DNA of 64,000 bases, taken from contig JAJGOT010000288.1 of NCBI GenBank assembly GCA_022457155.1, positions 842,001-906,000 on the forward strand, in the 5' to 3' direction. Source of the DNA: Cladopsammia gracilis. Taxonomy: Eukaryota > Cnidaria > Anthozoa > Scleractinia > Dendrophylliidae. The translations under genes were made by a program, and so were the position numbers. Below the pieces are notes generated by a model. It did not search any database. It saw only the letters and a program-made list of their open reading frames with translations, and had not been told where the DNA came from. Of the stretch, positions 26,164 to 37,306 are shown piece after piece. The number at the start of each line of letters is the position of its first letter. The first letter of the stretch is position 1.

Positions 26164-26424
26164 TGCAGTTAAATGCAATTTAACTTAGTTAACAACAAAG
26201 AGAAGCTGGCAGTTGTTCGGCGGTCAGCGACGCCATCAACAGGTATTCTTCCAGTAGCACCTTCAACAAGCGGCCAGCAGTGCCAGTACCCGGCGGTCAG
26301 CAGTTATCATGAGAGCGCGGGCTTGGTGCAGTCTGAGTTGTAGCGTGTTTTAGCGTGGCCGAATCTCGGAGCATTTGGGCTTTTCTCTGGTTCTTTTCTT
26401 TTTTTGCTGAGTGTTTCCTTCTGA

Positions 26425-26964
26425 GTGCCTGAGATTCCTCCACTTGATATTCATCCACAGTGTGCCTGTGCTATTGATCACTCTTCTCCCAAACATTTCC
26501 CGTATGGTTCGCCAACAACAGTCATTCAGCCACCAATGTTTTCATCCGAGAGTGGATCTGCGGACAGTCCAACGACTTCAACCAGCATTTCAACTAGCGC
26601 CCGCAGAAGATCGGTCAAAATTTTGCAAAGAGGCCGCCACCACAAGATCAAAAGTCTGTCACAAATGAACCCAGACCTCTACAATTTCCACACATTAGTT
26701 GCAGCTCCAGCATCTTCAAGCATATCACTGGATAAGATGTGTGCTTTTCAATCTGGTCTGGACCACAATCCTCGTTCCTCACAGTTTTGCCATTCATGGA
26801 ACACAGGCCAGTGCCGATGGCCCTTTGTTCGTTGTCACTTTCACCATGCCTGTGAGGTGTGCAGCGGCGACCATCGCCGGTCCTCCTGTCCCTTTCATTC
26901 CTCCAAGGGCACTCGATGTTCCCATTCCCCAATGCCTGCTGGGGGCAAGCAGCGACGGCGCTAA
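26425..26964 (+). pseudogene. Gag-like zinc-finger remnant (Ngaro)
   Basis: The open frame includes MNPDLYNFH and the cluster FCHSWNTGQCRWPFVRCHFH followed by HACEVCSGDH...C. This matches the C-terminal Cys/His region of the intact Gag at 38,340-38,450. The N-terminal two thirds found in the intact copy are missing. Confidence 0.75.
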
Positions 26965-27159
26965 ACTTATAGCTTCAATTGTTCCAGTTTGCATTTTTCT
27001 TGTTCCAGTTCAGCATTATTGTCATTTCCCATGTGGCAAATCGTTTCGTTCCAGTTGTCTAGCCTCCAGTGCTAGGTTGGACCATGGTGGCTTCGCTCTC
27101 CATTCATCCTTAAATGCGCCTCTCTGCAGTCTTACCATTTCATCCCAGCCGCATTCACC

Positions 27160-27659
27160 CACAGCCGAAGAGTTGCACCAGCCAATAGTCTCGTCTGGCA
27201 ATCCTCCTGTGCCTCTCGGCGCTTCTCCTCTGGACCCCTCCATGTCCTTGCTGGATCATTTTTCACCCCTGTGCCCCCCCCTCGGATGTATCACCCATTT
27301 GTGTGGACAAGTTACAGTTGGAACTACGTGGCTACCCGGATCAGGCCAGGGTGGATTATGTTATTTCGGGTCTTTGCCATAGCTTCTGCGTGGGGTTCAA
27401 CTCCTCTTCGGTGTCACTCAGATCAGCCCCATGTAACATGCCCTCAGCTCTGCTTCAACCTGCTGCCATTGACCAATACCTGCAAAATGAGTTGGACAAG
27501 GGGAGAGTAGCCCGCCCTTTCCCAACCCCACCCGTTCCCTATCACCACACCAGTCGCTTTGGGGTGATACCTAAGAAACATCAAACCTTGATCTTTCCAG
27601 TCCAGAGGGTGCTAGTGTCAACGATGGAATTCAAAAGGACGTCTTCTTGGTTCAGTATA
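27160..27659 (+). pseudogene. RT N-terminal fragment (Ngaro)
   Basis: The frame at 27,303-27,659 reads LELRGYPDQARVDYVISGLC, AIDQYLQNELDKGRVA and RFGVIPKKH, collinear with the intact RT (SELVSHPNQALVSYVLSGLC). Shifts follow near 27,590. Reading stops where the TIR element is inserted. Confidence 0.75.
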
Positions 27660-29010
27660 ATTGAAGGGCGGAGAGCATAACCAGCCTATGTGACTTTTTA
27701 AACTTTTTTTTCTCGCTCAGATTTGCCTCATTTTATCATACGACGAATAATATCACAAACTCTTGTCGAATTTGCACTAACCCTAACGAATTTGACTAAT
27801 TTCACCTGAAGAAAGCAGAGTTCTGGCCCTCCAGTGCTTTGACTGTACATTCAGAGCGCAATTGCGAAGCCATTTCAAAGCAGTTTGGCCGTGAGAATAT
27901 GCAACTGCAATACTTCTGACCAGTGCCAACAACCTGAACGAAAATACCGTTATTTACGCATGCCTGGCTTGCTTATCTATCGTGAGCTTACTACGGCAAC
28001 ACATTGCCTCTGTATAGTAGTGTGTGTGTGTAAGCCAACGTGTTTGAGGCCTGTCTGGTGATTGAAGGACATCATTAAGTCCGGAAATCCTTAAGTCCCT
28101 AGCACCTCTCAAAGAAACAAGTTGTGTTTCTTGTCCTTCCTTGTGTCTGAAGCACCATTTAGCGCTCGAGGTGAAAAACGGACCTTGGTGGGCGAGACAA
28201 GCTGGCGGGAAAGTCTGGAATCACTTCGGATCAGAAAAGGTGCAGCGTTGAGAGATGTGGGCCATTTCCCATCCCGTGCCGTGGTCGAAATGCCTGATAT
28301 CCGTAGTGCTTTGAGACTTCTAGTATTTTGCAATAATTTTCAGGCGGGAACTCCATTTCAGTTTTGTCGTAGGATTTCCCGACATGCTTTGCGACAGTGG
28401 CAGATGGGTCTGCTGTGCATGGTTGGGCACTTGAAATACAGCTTTGGTAGCTCAAAGTGAGTTCTTGCTGGCCAGCCGAAAGATGTTTCGCATTTGGATC
28501 GAGTCTTTAATGCAACATTAAAATCGATCTAAAAGAATTTTCAAATCGAGATACGCGTTGTGAGGCGTATGTACCTTAAAATAATAAAACTTAGTCTGCG
28601 CTGAGCATGTGTTCCTCGGTGGTCTAGTGGTTTGGCTCCGGTATCTGCGCTCGGACGGCTCCGGGTTCGATTCCACTCAGCATCCTTTTTTTATTTTTTG
28701 AACTGGACATTATGAAAGTGATTTACTGTTTTTTGCGTTCGTCAAAAATTCCTTACGTTTAATTTAACAAAAAAATTGAACCGTGTCAGTGTGAAAAGAG
28801 AAGCTTACCGCAATATTGTGTTACAATAGGAGCTTTTGATTTTTTGGGGGGGAAAAAGAATTTCTCGAAAACGACGGAAAAAACAACAAAAAATTCTGAA
28901 CAATGTTTTGCAACTAATTTGTAGTGCACATGCCAAAATGGGCAAATCTGAGTGAGAAAAAAGAAAAAATAAAAAGTCACATAGGCTGGTTATGCTCTCG
29001 GCCCTTCAAT
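27660..29010. mobile_element. 1,351-bp TIR element inserted in Ngaro RT
   Basis: Terminal inverted repeats of about 45 bp start ATTGAAGGGC and continue GAGAGCATAACCAGCCTATG (27,660-27,702 against 28,968-29,010). It splits the RT reading between the ...FSI part and the MSLDDIEGIML part. The expected empty site is CAGTATATTATGTCA, so at most a few bases were duplicated; no clean duplication could be defined. No transposase is visible, so it is non-autonomous. It contains a tRNA-like block at 28,611-28,683. Confidence 0.82.
28611..28683 (+). tRNA. tRNA-like sequence, probable pseudogene
   Basis: It contains an A box (TGGTCTAGTGGTTTGG, 28,619-28,634) and a good B box (GGTTCGATTCC, 28,664-28,674), followed by CATCC and a T-run usable as a pol III stop. 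The 5' half resembles glutamate tRNA. The T stem (CCGGG against CCACT) and acceptor stem do not pair well, so a functional tRNA is unlikely; a pseudogene or SINE head is more likely. Confidence 0.5.
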
Positions 29011-29466
29011 ATTATTATGTCACTGGACGATATCGAGGGAATTATGTTGTATGGCTGTGGGGCGCTGATGGCAAAAATGGACATTGAGAGTGCGTATCGT
29101 ATCATGCCTGTTCACCCGGATGATCGCTGTCTCCTGGGGATGCAGTGAAGGGGTAATTTCATCATTGACCTTGCCCTCCCGTTTGGCCTACGTTCAGCCC
29201 CTTACACTTTCACAGCTGTGGCAGATGTCCTGGAGCGGATGATTTTCATACATTGGGCCCACCAGGTTCCTCATAGTGTGCTAAAAATCATGCTACCTGT
29301 GTCAAATTGTTCTTGGATTGGGGGGTCCCCTTGCACCCCGACAAACTGGAAAGTCCAGCGACAGTCATGACAGTCCTTGGCATCGAACTAGACTCTATGG
29401 CTCTCCAGGCTCTGTTGCCTAAGGATAAATTCAACCGGATCAATGGCTTGCTTGCCCTTCAACCAG
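29011..29466 (+). pseudogene. RT palm fragment lacking YLDD (Ngaro)
   Basis: Shows motif A as KMDIESAYRIMPVHPDD, then a stop at 29,146-29,148. Motif B follows as LPFGLRSAPYTF in another frame. After about 29,283 the reading jumps to the block LFLDWGVPLHPDKL. The segment that should carry YLDD (about 80 bp in the intact copy) is deleted. The fragment ends at 29,466, where the rest of RT and all of RNase H are missing. Confidence 0.8.
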
Positions 29467-30045
29467 GTGTATGTATTCTGCAGCTCAAAAACAATTCATT
29501 GAGTTTTGCCATCTAGATGGCTGCGTGAACCAGGATGGTTCCAGCCTTCCAGTGTCGGAGTGTACCCCGATGCAGTTCTGTTCATATCTGGCTGATCAGC
29601 TCCATCACTCGTCTATCCAGGTCTACCTCTCTGGTGTCCATTCCCTCCATATGGATAAGGGTTTCAGCGATCCGCTCATTAACTGCCTCCAACTTCAGAA
29701 AGTCTTATGGGGAATCAAGCGGCTTCAGGGCTCTCGTCAGAATCCTCACCAGCCAGTCACAGGTGACTTGATGAGAGTCATACACAGTGCTTTAGTTCTT
29801 TCAGAGTACCCACAGGCAATGCTTTGGGCTGCCTGTTGCCTGGGCTTCTTTGGCTTCTTAAGGGCGGGAGAATTCACGGTGAATGCCCCCTTTGACCCAA
29901 AGGTGCATCGAACGCCACAGGATCTCCAGCTGGATTCCATTCAAATCCGACTTGTTAGTTGGTGCGCATAAAGGCTTCAAAAACAGCCCCTTTCCATTAG
30001 GGCTGCTTCATGTATCTGCATTGGGGTCGCACATCCATCATGGCT
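29467..30045 (+). pseudogene. Tyrosine recombinase fragment (Ngaro)
   Basis: The frame 29,471-29,971 matches the YR N-terminal and early catalytic part: SAAQKQFIEFCHLDG, VYLSGVHSLHMDKGF, CCLGFFGFLRAGEFT. Past 29,950 the homology continues in another frame only to a SKTAPF-like block near 29,990-30,040. The HxxR and Tyr boxes are absent. Confidence 0.8.
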
Positions 30046-30089
30046 TGTTTACATTGGCGTGGCCAGCATGGTTTACTTAGACGCTAGGC

Positions 30090-30227
30090 ATTTCCTCAAA
30101 CGGTATTTATATTTAGTTATTCATCATATTGTTTTAGTAATTTTAGTTTAGCTAGATATATATTTTCTTGTAACAAAAAATGTCATGGAAATGTGAAAAT
30201 AAAGTATTGTATTGTATTCAGACCGCT
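30090..30227 (+). mobile_element. LINE 3' end stub
   Basis: AT-rich sequence ending AATAAAGTATTGTATTGTATT. This resembles the 3' end of the LINE at 52,545-52,608, which ends in the same TATTG repeats. Confidence 0.5.
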
Positions 30228-30794
30228 TCATAGCACAGTGTCAAGACACTGAATTCTAAACGGAAACAAAACAAATTTATTTGCCACTATTTAAACATCA
30301 GCAAAAGATGGTTCCTAAAACTCAAATAATCTACACTAAAAACCATAGAAATTAATCGCTACAAACCTTTGAAAATAGACGAAACATGCGAGAAACAGAA
30401 CCATATGGCGGCAGCGTCCTATCTTTGAATTCAGCGTTAGTTCCCAGCTTCCCCTCCCTTAATAAAAATTGAAAGCAAAATGCACACAGTTATTACTGTA
30501 TTTGCAAAGATGACCGTAACAAAATAGCAGCACTGGATCCTGCAGTAAAGGATCTAATCAGCTGTAAAATAATTAAACAATTTGAAAAAAAAGCAAAGCT
30601 GATTAATGGTACAGAAACGACTATATTTGTAAAATATCCAATATTTCAAAAGGCACAGCCTTTCTTCTTTGGGGTCTTTCAGATAAGAACTCGTAAGGCA
30701 AAAAACATTACAGTTTGAAGTTTGAAAAAGGGCGGGAGATTACAATTAATATGATACCATAACAGCATAAACTGAAATAACAAAGTAAATGTAA
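30228..30794. repeat. Chimeric tandem unit, partial copy (unit 0)
   Basis: Matches the latter third of the 1.65-kb units (compare 34,690-35,250). It includes the uninterrupted stretch AAAATAATTAAACAATTTG at 30,576-30,594, which is the empty version of the Ngaro target. It is broken at about 30,794 by a 2.8 kb foreign block. Confidence 0.8.
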
Positions 30795-32074
30795 ACAAGA
30801 GGCTACTGGTAGCCTATACTCATGCGCTTGCGTAAGAAAGTTTTATGGTTTATTTTAACAGGTCACGCACCCCTCCCCCTCAACAAATTTTGCATGACAC
30901 ACATTGCACCATCACACAAGACATGTTGATTGAAGCTACCAATTTTTCTGTATATACTCACTTTGAATATTTAATTTATGGATTGCTGATCAAACCCACA
31001 CTTCCCAAAACCCAACACTTCCCAAAACCCAATACTTCCCAAACATTGGGTTACTCCAGAAAGAATCCCCCCCCCCCCCCCCGCTTCACCGACAGATGGC
31101 AAGATTGTTTGACCAGTCCTCCTCCTCCTGAATTTCCTGGCTCGCTAGACGACTCCCCCCCCCCCCCCTCCTGCCTGTATTTCCAAGCCCAGAGACCCCT
31201 CCTCCTGCCCGGATTTCCAATAAATTTTTGGAAGTCCTAAATTTACCTGAGGTAATAAAAAAAAAAACATGTAATCGGATTCAGGAGATTCTGCTTTTAT
31301 AATGTCAAGACTGTGAAACATTTTAATAAAAATAAATATTGCGTGACGCATCATGACCCCCCCCCCTCGTTTGATTTCATATATGCAAATTTCGTGTGAA
31401 ATGTAATTCAATTCATGATCTTGAATCCAAAATACTTGTTCTAAAGGTCAAAATGTTTTAATGAAACTCATATGTCCTTGAATGAAAATGTCATTCCCTT
31501 GAATAAAAGAGTCAAACGCTCATCAGAATTCGGTGATTTTCGCTTCCAGAAGGCTTGGCGATTTATTTATCCTAATTGCAGCACAGAGCATTTTAATAGG
31601 GTCTGTGAATTATATTATAAACATCACAAAATAACATTTAAATTCAGCAACCTGCTTTATTATATCTAGTGTTTCTAAAATTTCCTACTTTTCCTGTGTA
31701 TATAGAATGCCATTCTTATCCATAAAGATGATTCGCTTAATGTTTTCACGAATCAAAAAATCTTGAAAGCAAACTTTATTTTAGAAAGCGCCATCTGACT
31801 TAATTATATTTACTAGCGTGATTATTGGCTTCAGGAAGATCGAATGAAGAAAACATTCGAACAAGTTTAATAGCAATTTGCCTTTACACAGGAAAAAGGA
31901 CAACGAATTCTCCCAGTTGTACGTTTTATTCAAATATCTTTAGTTTAGTCTCAAGAGCAAAATGTGTTAAATTATCGCATCGAGGAAGCCGTGTCAGCAA
32001 CGCAAGCAAATTTTAGCACATGTCGAAGAACAAACAGTCTATGAAATGTTTCTTACAAAGTAAATGGACATTCA

Positions 32075-32995
32075 AAAAAAATGATAAAAGGTGTTTATAA
32101 AAACGTTTGAAGCTGATCTAGATAAAAATTATATATCGTTAAAAGACTGAATTTCCAACTGCAACTGCGGTCTTCATCAGAGTAACTAAAATATGCAGTT
32201 CGAGTGTAATATGCTAAAACTAAATTAAGAAGTTACTTTATCCCCTGGGACTTCAATAATTAATGTCTTATAGACAGAAGGGAATGGCTCCCGCTCGTTC
32301 ACCAAATTTTTGTCTATTGTGGAGTGCCATGATTCCAAAAAGATTCTTTTGTGCCAATTATTGACATTCTTGTCTAAAATTTCCACATAGCTGGTGTCAA
32401 TGTCATGGTCAGTGGTTTCGGCGTGATCTTTTATTGCTGACTCTTTGTTATTTTTAGTTCCTGGTTTGTGCTCCCCGCCACGTGAATTCCATGATCTCTT
32501 TGTTTCCCCAATGTATGTGAAATCACATTAACCTTGTACACAATGCCTTTCTTTTGTTTCTTTTGGGCGATTCTTTGGTTTCCTAAAATAATGGGCGAGT
32601 GTTTTTATAGGCTTGAAAGCAGTTTTTATGTTCGCTTTGTTGAGTGGACTTCTGACTTGTTCAGATATGCCCTTTACGTATGGCAAGGTGGCAAAAGCTT
32701 TTGGCCGCATATCTGTATCCTGTGTTTGAGTTGCAGCCGGTGGTCTGGGGGCCCGACATTTCTCAATAAATTTATCAGTATAACCATTAACTTTTAAGTC
32801 ATTAATGACTTGTTGTCGTTCTCGATCTTTTTGGGTGTCGTTGGATGGGATGGTTTTTGCGTGGTCTATTTTTGCATATTTTAGTTACTCTGATGAAGAC
32901 CGCAGTTGCAGTCGAAAATTCTGTCTTTTAACGATATATAATTTTTATCTAGATCAGCTTCAAACGTTTTTATAAACACCTTTTATCATATATGG
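32075..32995 (-). mobile_element. Penelope-like element fragment with inverted ends
   Basis: Minus-strand reading 32,528-32,710 gives ATLPYVKGISEQVRSPLNK and NIKTAFKPIKTL, the linker before the Penelope endonuclease. It is followed without large gap by a GIY-YIG-type endonuclease: CDFTYIGETKRSWNSRGGEH, then SAIKDHAETTDHDID and FLESWHS, with Glu and Arg in expected places. A stop and slips at about 32,525-32,535 break the frame. The fragment is bounded by inverted copies of ~115 bp (32,075-32,200 and 32,875-32,995) carrying hammerhead-like motifs. The RT domain is absent. Confidence 0.8.
32880..32945 (+). ncRNA. Hammerhead-ribozyme-like motif
   Basis: CTGATGA (32,890-32,896), a stem of the type GACCGC..GTTGCAGTC, then GAAA (32,914-32,917). 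The inverted copy at 32,145-32,185 has the same CTGATGA and GGAAA. Penelope-like elements are known to carry hammerhead ribozymes in their terminal repeats. The stem has a mismatch and stems I and III were not proved, so activity is open. Confidence 0.45.
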
Positions 32996-33606
32996 ATACT
33001 GATCGCCCATCAAATATTCAAAAAAAATGTTATTTTCTTTACCGTAGTTTTCCAGGAATGCTTGAAAATTCTTAGTAAAGTCTGCCGCTTCATGCTTCAA
33101 GTATGAATGAATTCTGTAGGAAGACATGTCTCACTTTGTGTCTTGCTTTGTGATCCTCACAGGACGATTCCATCGCTTTTAGCTCTCTAACCGCCACTTC
33201 AAAGGCATACAAATCGTCTTAAGGACTCTTTCTTTCCATTTTGAAGTCTTCAAAGGCATGTTTACATTTTGGTAATAGAAAATGAACGTCTGAAAACTTG
33301 AAGTGTAGAGTACAGAAGAGGCCATATTTGTTTGAATCTGAAAGTGTTCTCTGAGTGACAAAGCGATTCTCTCTAGTCCCCCCTAAAACCCAGACATGCT
33401 CAGTAGACGAATTCTGATTGGTTCAACCTTCCTGAAGCCTTTTATAATAATAGGGGGCAAAAATAACTTTCTAGGGGAGGCAGGGGTGAGTTCGCGTACA
33501 CTAAAATATTTGTGCATAAATTTGCATGCAAAATCGTGACAAAAAATAAAAATAACAAGAAAAACGAAGCTGGAACCTTACCTCATGCGTGCTATGTGCA
33601 TGAGTA

Positions 33607-35257
33607 ATAACGGTAAATAACGAAGTAACACAAAATAAGAAAAACATGCAACATGGCACCATAGTAAATTTAATATTCATATAAGCAATGTAAAAGAAAA
33701 CATGTCATATGTTTCATCTCTTCTAATTTAAACCTAAAGGTTCAAGGGTCTGACCTCTCTCAATAGATATGCTTCTCTTGCTTTTCGTACACTGTCACAA
33801 TTAGTTTTAACAAGTTCGAGAGGAATTAGTTGCATATCAGAAGTGGTATGGTCGTTAGAAAGAAAATGTTCTGAGACTGCAGTAGGTTTAGAGATGTAAG
33901 TTTTTTTGTCAACTTGTCTACGATGTCCGCTGAAGCAGTCTTTAAGTTGTCATTTGTTTTCTCCTATTTACAGTGTATTGTTTGTGACAAAGATTGCATT
34001 GTACCATGTGAAATTACTGACCCTACGAATTTCCGTCCTATCTCGACTCTGTCTGCCTTAACTCAAATATCTGAAAAACTAATATATAAACAACTTATCA
34101 ATTACATTGAAAAGCAAGATATTCTTTTTCAATTCCAATTTGGTTTCCGAAAAGGTCACTCGATTGCCTAGCCATAACTGAAATTACTGATAAGCTTAGA
34201 AAAGCCATAGACAACAACATGTATACTTGTGGAGTATTCCTGGACTTCTCAAAAGCCTTTGACACTGTCAACCATGAAATACTTCTCAAAAAATTGGAAT
34301 TGTATGGAATTAGAGGACTTCTGTTAAATTTTTTTTAATAGTTATCTTACCAACCGTAAACAATATGTTGCGCTAGGAAATATTGAATCCTCCAAACAAA
34401 CAATTTGTTTACTTTTTTGTTTTTGTTCACTTTTTTACAATCTGTTGAGAATTGGCAAAGAAAATTATCTAGTATAAAAAAATAGGGGTCAGTGGCTATC
34501 CAAGTGAGTTAAATCAAAGCAAAGTTAACACAATGGTTACCAGCCCTTATGTGCTTTGATTTCTTCTCTTGTGCGCAAGCTCGTGCATGACGTAGCACGG
34601 CATTGTGACATGAATTGTAGGATGCGTATAAACAATTAGCGCGAACGTCCTTAAGCTTACTTTGTTTTAAAATAACATCTTCAGAGCACTTCAGAGCAAA
34701 GTGTCAAGACACTGACTTGTAAACGGAAACAAAACAAATCCATTTGCCACTATTTAAACATCAGCAAAAGATGGTTCCTAAAACTCAAATAATCTACGCT
34801 AAAAACCATACAAATTCATCGCTACAAACCTTTGAAAATAGATGAAACATGGGAGTACCAGAATCATATGCCGCCAGTGTGCCATCTTTGAATTCGGTGT
34901 TAGTTCCCAGCTTCCGCCCCCTTAATAAAAATTGCAAGCAAAATGCACACAGTTATTACTGTATTTGCAAAGATGACCGTAACAAAATAGCAGCACCAGA
35001 TCCTGCAGTAAAGGATCTAATCAGCTGTAAAATAATTAAACAATTTGAAAGTACAGCTGATTAATGGTACGGAAACGACTATATTTTTATCTGTAAAATA
35101 TCCAATATTTCAAAAGGCACGGCCTTTCTTCTTTGGGGTCTTACAGATAAGAACTCGTAAGGCAAAAAACATTACAGTTTGAAGTTTGAAAGGGGGCAGG
35201 AGATTACAATCAATATGATACCATAACAGCATAAACTGAAGTAACAAAGTAATATAA
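33607..35257. repeat. Chimeric tandem unit 1 (~1.65 kb)
   Basis: Order: Penelope 3' end on the minus strand (33,607-34,009), LINE RT fragment on the plus strand (34,010-34,404), then unassigned sequence with a conserved stretch including CAGTTATTACTGTATTTGCA, and Penelope 3' UTR-like sequence at the end. The marker TAACGGTAAATAACGAAGTA recurs at 33,608 and 35,258. Confidence 0.85.
34010..34404 (+). pseudogene. LINE reverse transcriptase fragment in unit 1
   Basis: Reads EITDPTNFRPISTLSALTQ, FGFRKG and FLDFSKAFDTVNHEIL (RT motif A region), with a small deletion near 34,166 that breaks the frame. It starts and stops mid-protein at exactly the same points as the copies in units 2 and 3, so it was captured once before amplification. 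Confidence 0.88.
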
Positions 35258-35648
35258 ATAACGGTAAATAACGAAGTAACAGAAAATAAGAAAAACATGC
35301 AACATGACACCATAGTAAAATTAATATACATGTAAGCAATGTAAAAGAAAAGATGTCATAAGTTTCATCTCTTCTAATTTAAACCTAAAGGTTCAAGGGT
35401 CTGACCTCTCTCAATAGATATCTCATACACTGTCACAATTAGTTTTAACAAGTTCGAAAGGAATTAGTTGCATATCAGAAGTGGTATGGTCGTTAGAAAG
35501 AAAATGTTCTGAGACTGCAGTAGGTTTAGAGATGTAAGTTTTTTTTGTCAACTTGTCTACGATGTCCGTTGAAGCAGTCTTTAAGTTGCCGTTTTTTATC
35601 TCCTATTTACAGTGTATTGTTTGTGACAAAGATTGCATTGTACCATGT

Positions 35649-36044
35649 GAAATTACTGACACTACAAATTTCCGTCCTATCTCTACTCTGTCAGCCCTAA
35701 CTCAAATATTTGAAAAGCTAATATATAAACAACTGACCAATTACATTGAAAAGCAAGATATTCCTTTTCAATTCCAATTTGGTTTCCAAAAAGGTTGCTC
35801 GACTGCCCTAGCCATAACTGAAATTACTGATAACCTTAGAAAAGCCATAGACAACAACATGTGTACTTGTGGAGTATTCCTGGACTTCTCAAAAGCCTTT
35901 GACAATGTCAACCATGAAATACTTCTCCAAAAATTGGAATTGTATGGAATTAGAGGACTTCTGTTAAATTTTTTTTAATAGTTATCTTACCAACCGTAAA
36001 CAATATGTTGCGCTAGGAAATATTGAATCCTCCAAACAAACAAT
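35649..36044 (+). pseudogene. LINE reverse transcriptase fragment in unit 2
   Basis: Open from the LINE/Penelope junction through FLDFSKAFDNVNHEIL to RGLLLNFF, then frameshifted by one extra T. It lacks the RT active-site FADD block found in the full LINE at 51,300. Confidence 0.88.
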
Positions 36045-36683
36045 TTGTTTACTTTTTTGTTTTTGTTCACTTTTTTTACAATCTGTTGAGAATTGACAAA
36101 GAAAATTATCTAGTATAAAAAAAAATAGGGGTCAGTGACCATCCAAGTGAGTTCAATCTAAGTAAAGTTAACACAATGGCTACCAGCCCTTATGTGCTTT
36201 GATTTCTTCTCTTGTGCGCAAGCTCGTGCATGACGTAGCACGGCATTGTGACATGAATTGTAGGATGCGTATAAACAATTAGCGCGAACGTCCTTAAGCT
36301 TACTTTGTTTTAAAATAACATCTTCAGAGCACTTCAGAGCAAAGTGTCAAGACACTGACTTGTAAACGGAAACAAAACAAATCCATTTGCCACTATTTAA
36401 ACATCAGCAAAAGATGGTTCCTAAAACTCAAATAATCTACGCTAAAAACCATACAAATTAATCGCTACAAACCTTTGAAAATAGATGAAACATGGGAGAA
36501 ACAGAATCATATGCCGCCAGTGTGCCATCTTTGAATTCGGTGTTAGTTCCCAGCTTCCGCCCCCTTAATAAAAATTGCAAGCAAAATGCACACAGTTATT
36601 ACTGTATTTGCAAAGATGACCGTAACAAAATAGCAGCACCAGATCCTGCAGTAAAGGATCTAATCAGCTGTAAAATAATTAAA

Positions 36684-37051
36684 TGAAGTTAAATGAAATT
36701 TAACCCAGTTAACAACTAGGAGCAATCATTGTGTTGGTGTGATTATGTTGGGTAGTGCATAGTTAGCGTGCCCTCAACCAAATGTTGATAGCGTTTAGTG
36801 TTTAGCGTGGCGTTGTAGCGTGGCGTTTAGCGTGGCGTCTTTTGTGCAGCGTTTTAGCGTGGCGTTTTTGTAGCTGGGTCATTTCATATACATTATAGTG
36901 CGAATTGCAGTGTGCCTTATATGATAGGTCAGCAGCTTGCCTTGTTAGCAGTCGCAGGGTCAGCGGTCTTTTGGTTTGGGGTCAGGCTCATTGCGTGTCG
37001 TTCTTCCTTCGTTCATCGTTGATTCACGTGGCGTGGAGAAGTCAATTTTTT
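36684..37051 (+). repeat. Split direct repeat A1, with leader
   Basis: 368 bp, nearly identical to A2. It contains an internal short repeat of TTTAGCGTGGCG (36,790-36,875). As the 5' end it should hold the promoter, but no TATA box was recognised. Confidence 0.9.
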
Positions 37052-37306
37052 GGCCGGGAAATTTTACTCGGTTTCGGGCGGTTTTCGTCTAGGTAGCGTT
37101 GAAACAGTGTGTGCTTGGCATTTAGCATTTTTCTTGCGTCAGTTCGTGCTCGCGAGGATCAATTTTTGGCGTATCGTTGCTGTTCTTGTTTCTCATTTTG
37201 GCGCGTCGTGGTCGTGGGGATCAACTTTTGGCTTTTCGTGGCCGTTCTTGCTTTTCGTTTCTCGTTTTGGCACAACGTGGTGCACCACGGCTTACCTTTC
37301 GACAAC

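Larger units (their letters stand above)
26164..30045 (+). mobile_element. Ngaro-type YR retrotransposon, degenerate plus-strand copy
   Basis: It starts TGCAGTTAAATGCAATTTAA, homologous to the A1 start of the 36,684 element, directly after TTAAA. Then follow a Gag zinc-finger remnant, RT fragments split by a TIR element (27,660-29,010), a deletion removing the YLDD region, and a larger deletion that fuses mid-RT to YR. The copy fades out after the YR SKTDPF-like block near 30,045. No 3' B1-A2-B2 repeats remain. It is clearly dead. Confidence 0.82.
30795..33606. other. 2.8 kb block interrupting the tandem array
   Basis: Comparison with intact units (GTAAATGTAAATAACGGT) shows that 30,795-33,606 is inserted between GTAAATGTAAA-like and TAACGGTAAATAACG sequence. 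It holds two C-runs (31,066-31,083 and 31,155-31,170), a short repeat of ACTTCCCAAAACCCA (31,002-31,040), a Penelope fragment (32,075-32,995) and unassigned DNA. On the minus strand near 33,090-33,200 a short reading DDLYAFEVAVRELKAMESS looks protein-like but is unassigned. Confidence 0.6.

Noticed and set aside
26699..27382. 227-residue plus-strand open frame
   Set aside because: Out of frame with the Gag and RT readings that match the intact Ngaro element. Treated as a shadow.
28611..28683. Functional tRNA-Glu gene
   Set aside because: A and B boxes are good, but the T and acceptor stems do not pair. Kept only as tRNA-like.
34849..35064. Conserved 64-71 residue frame in the tandem units as a host exon
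   Set aside because: Repeated with the units (also 36,492-36,686) and without a known domain. Its conservation is explained by recent duplication.
37109..37306. N-terminal extension of the Gag-like frame
   Set aside because: Hydrophobic, Trp/Phe-rich reading between the A1 repeat and the Gag ATG. The first good ATG with Gag-like composition is at 37,307.
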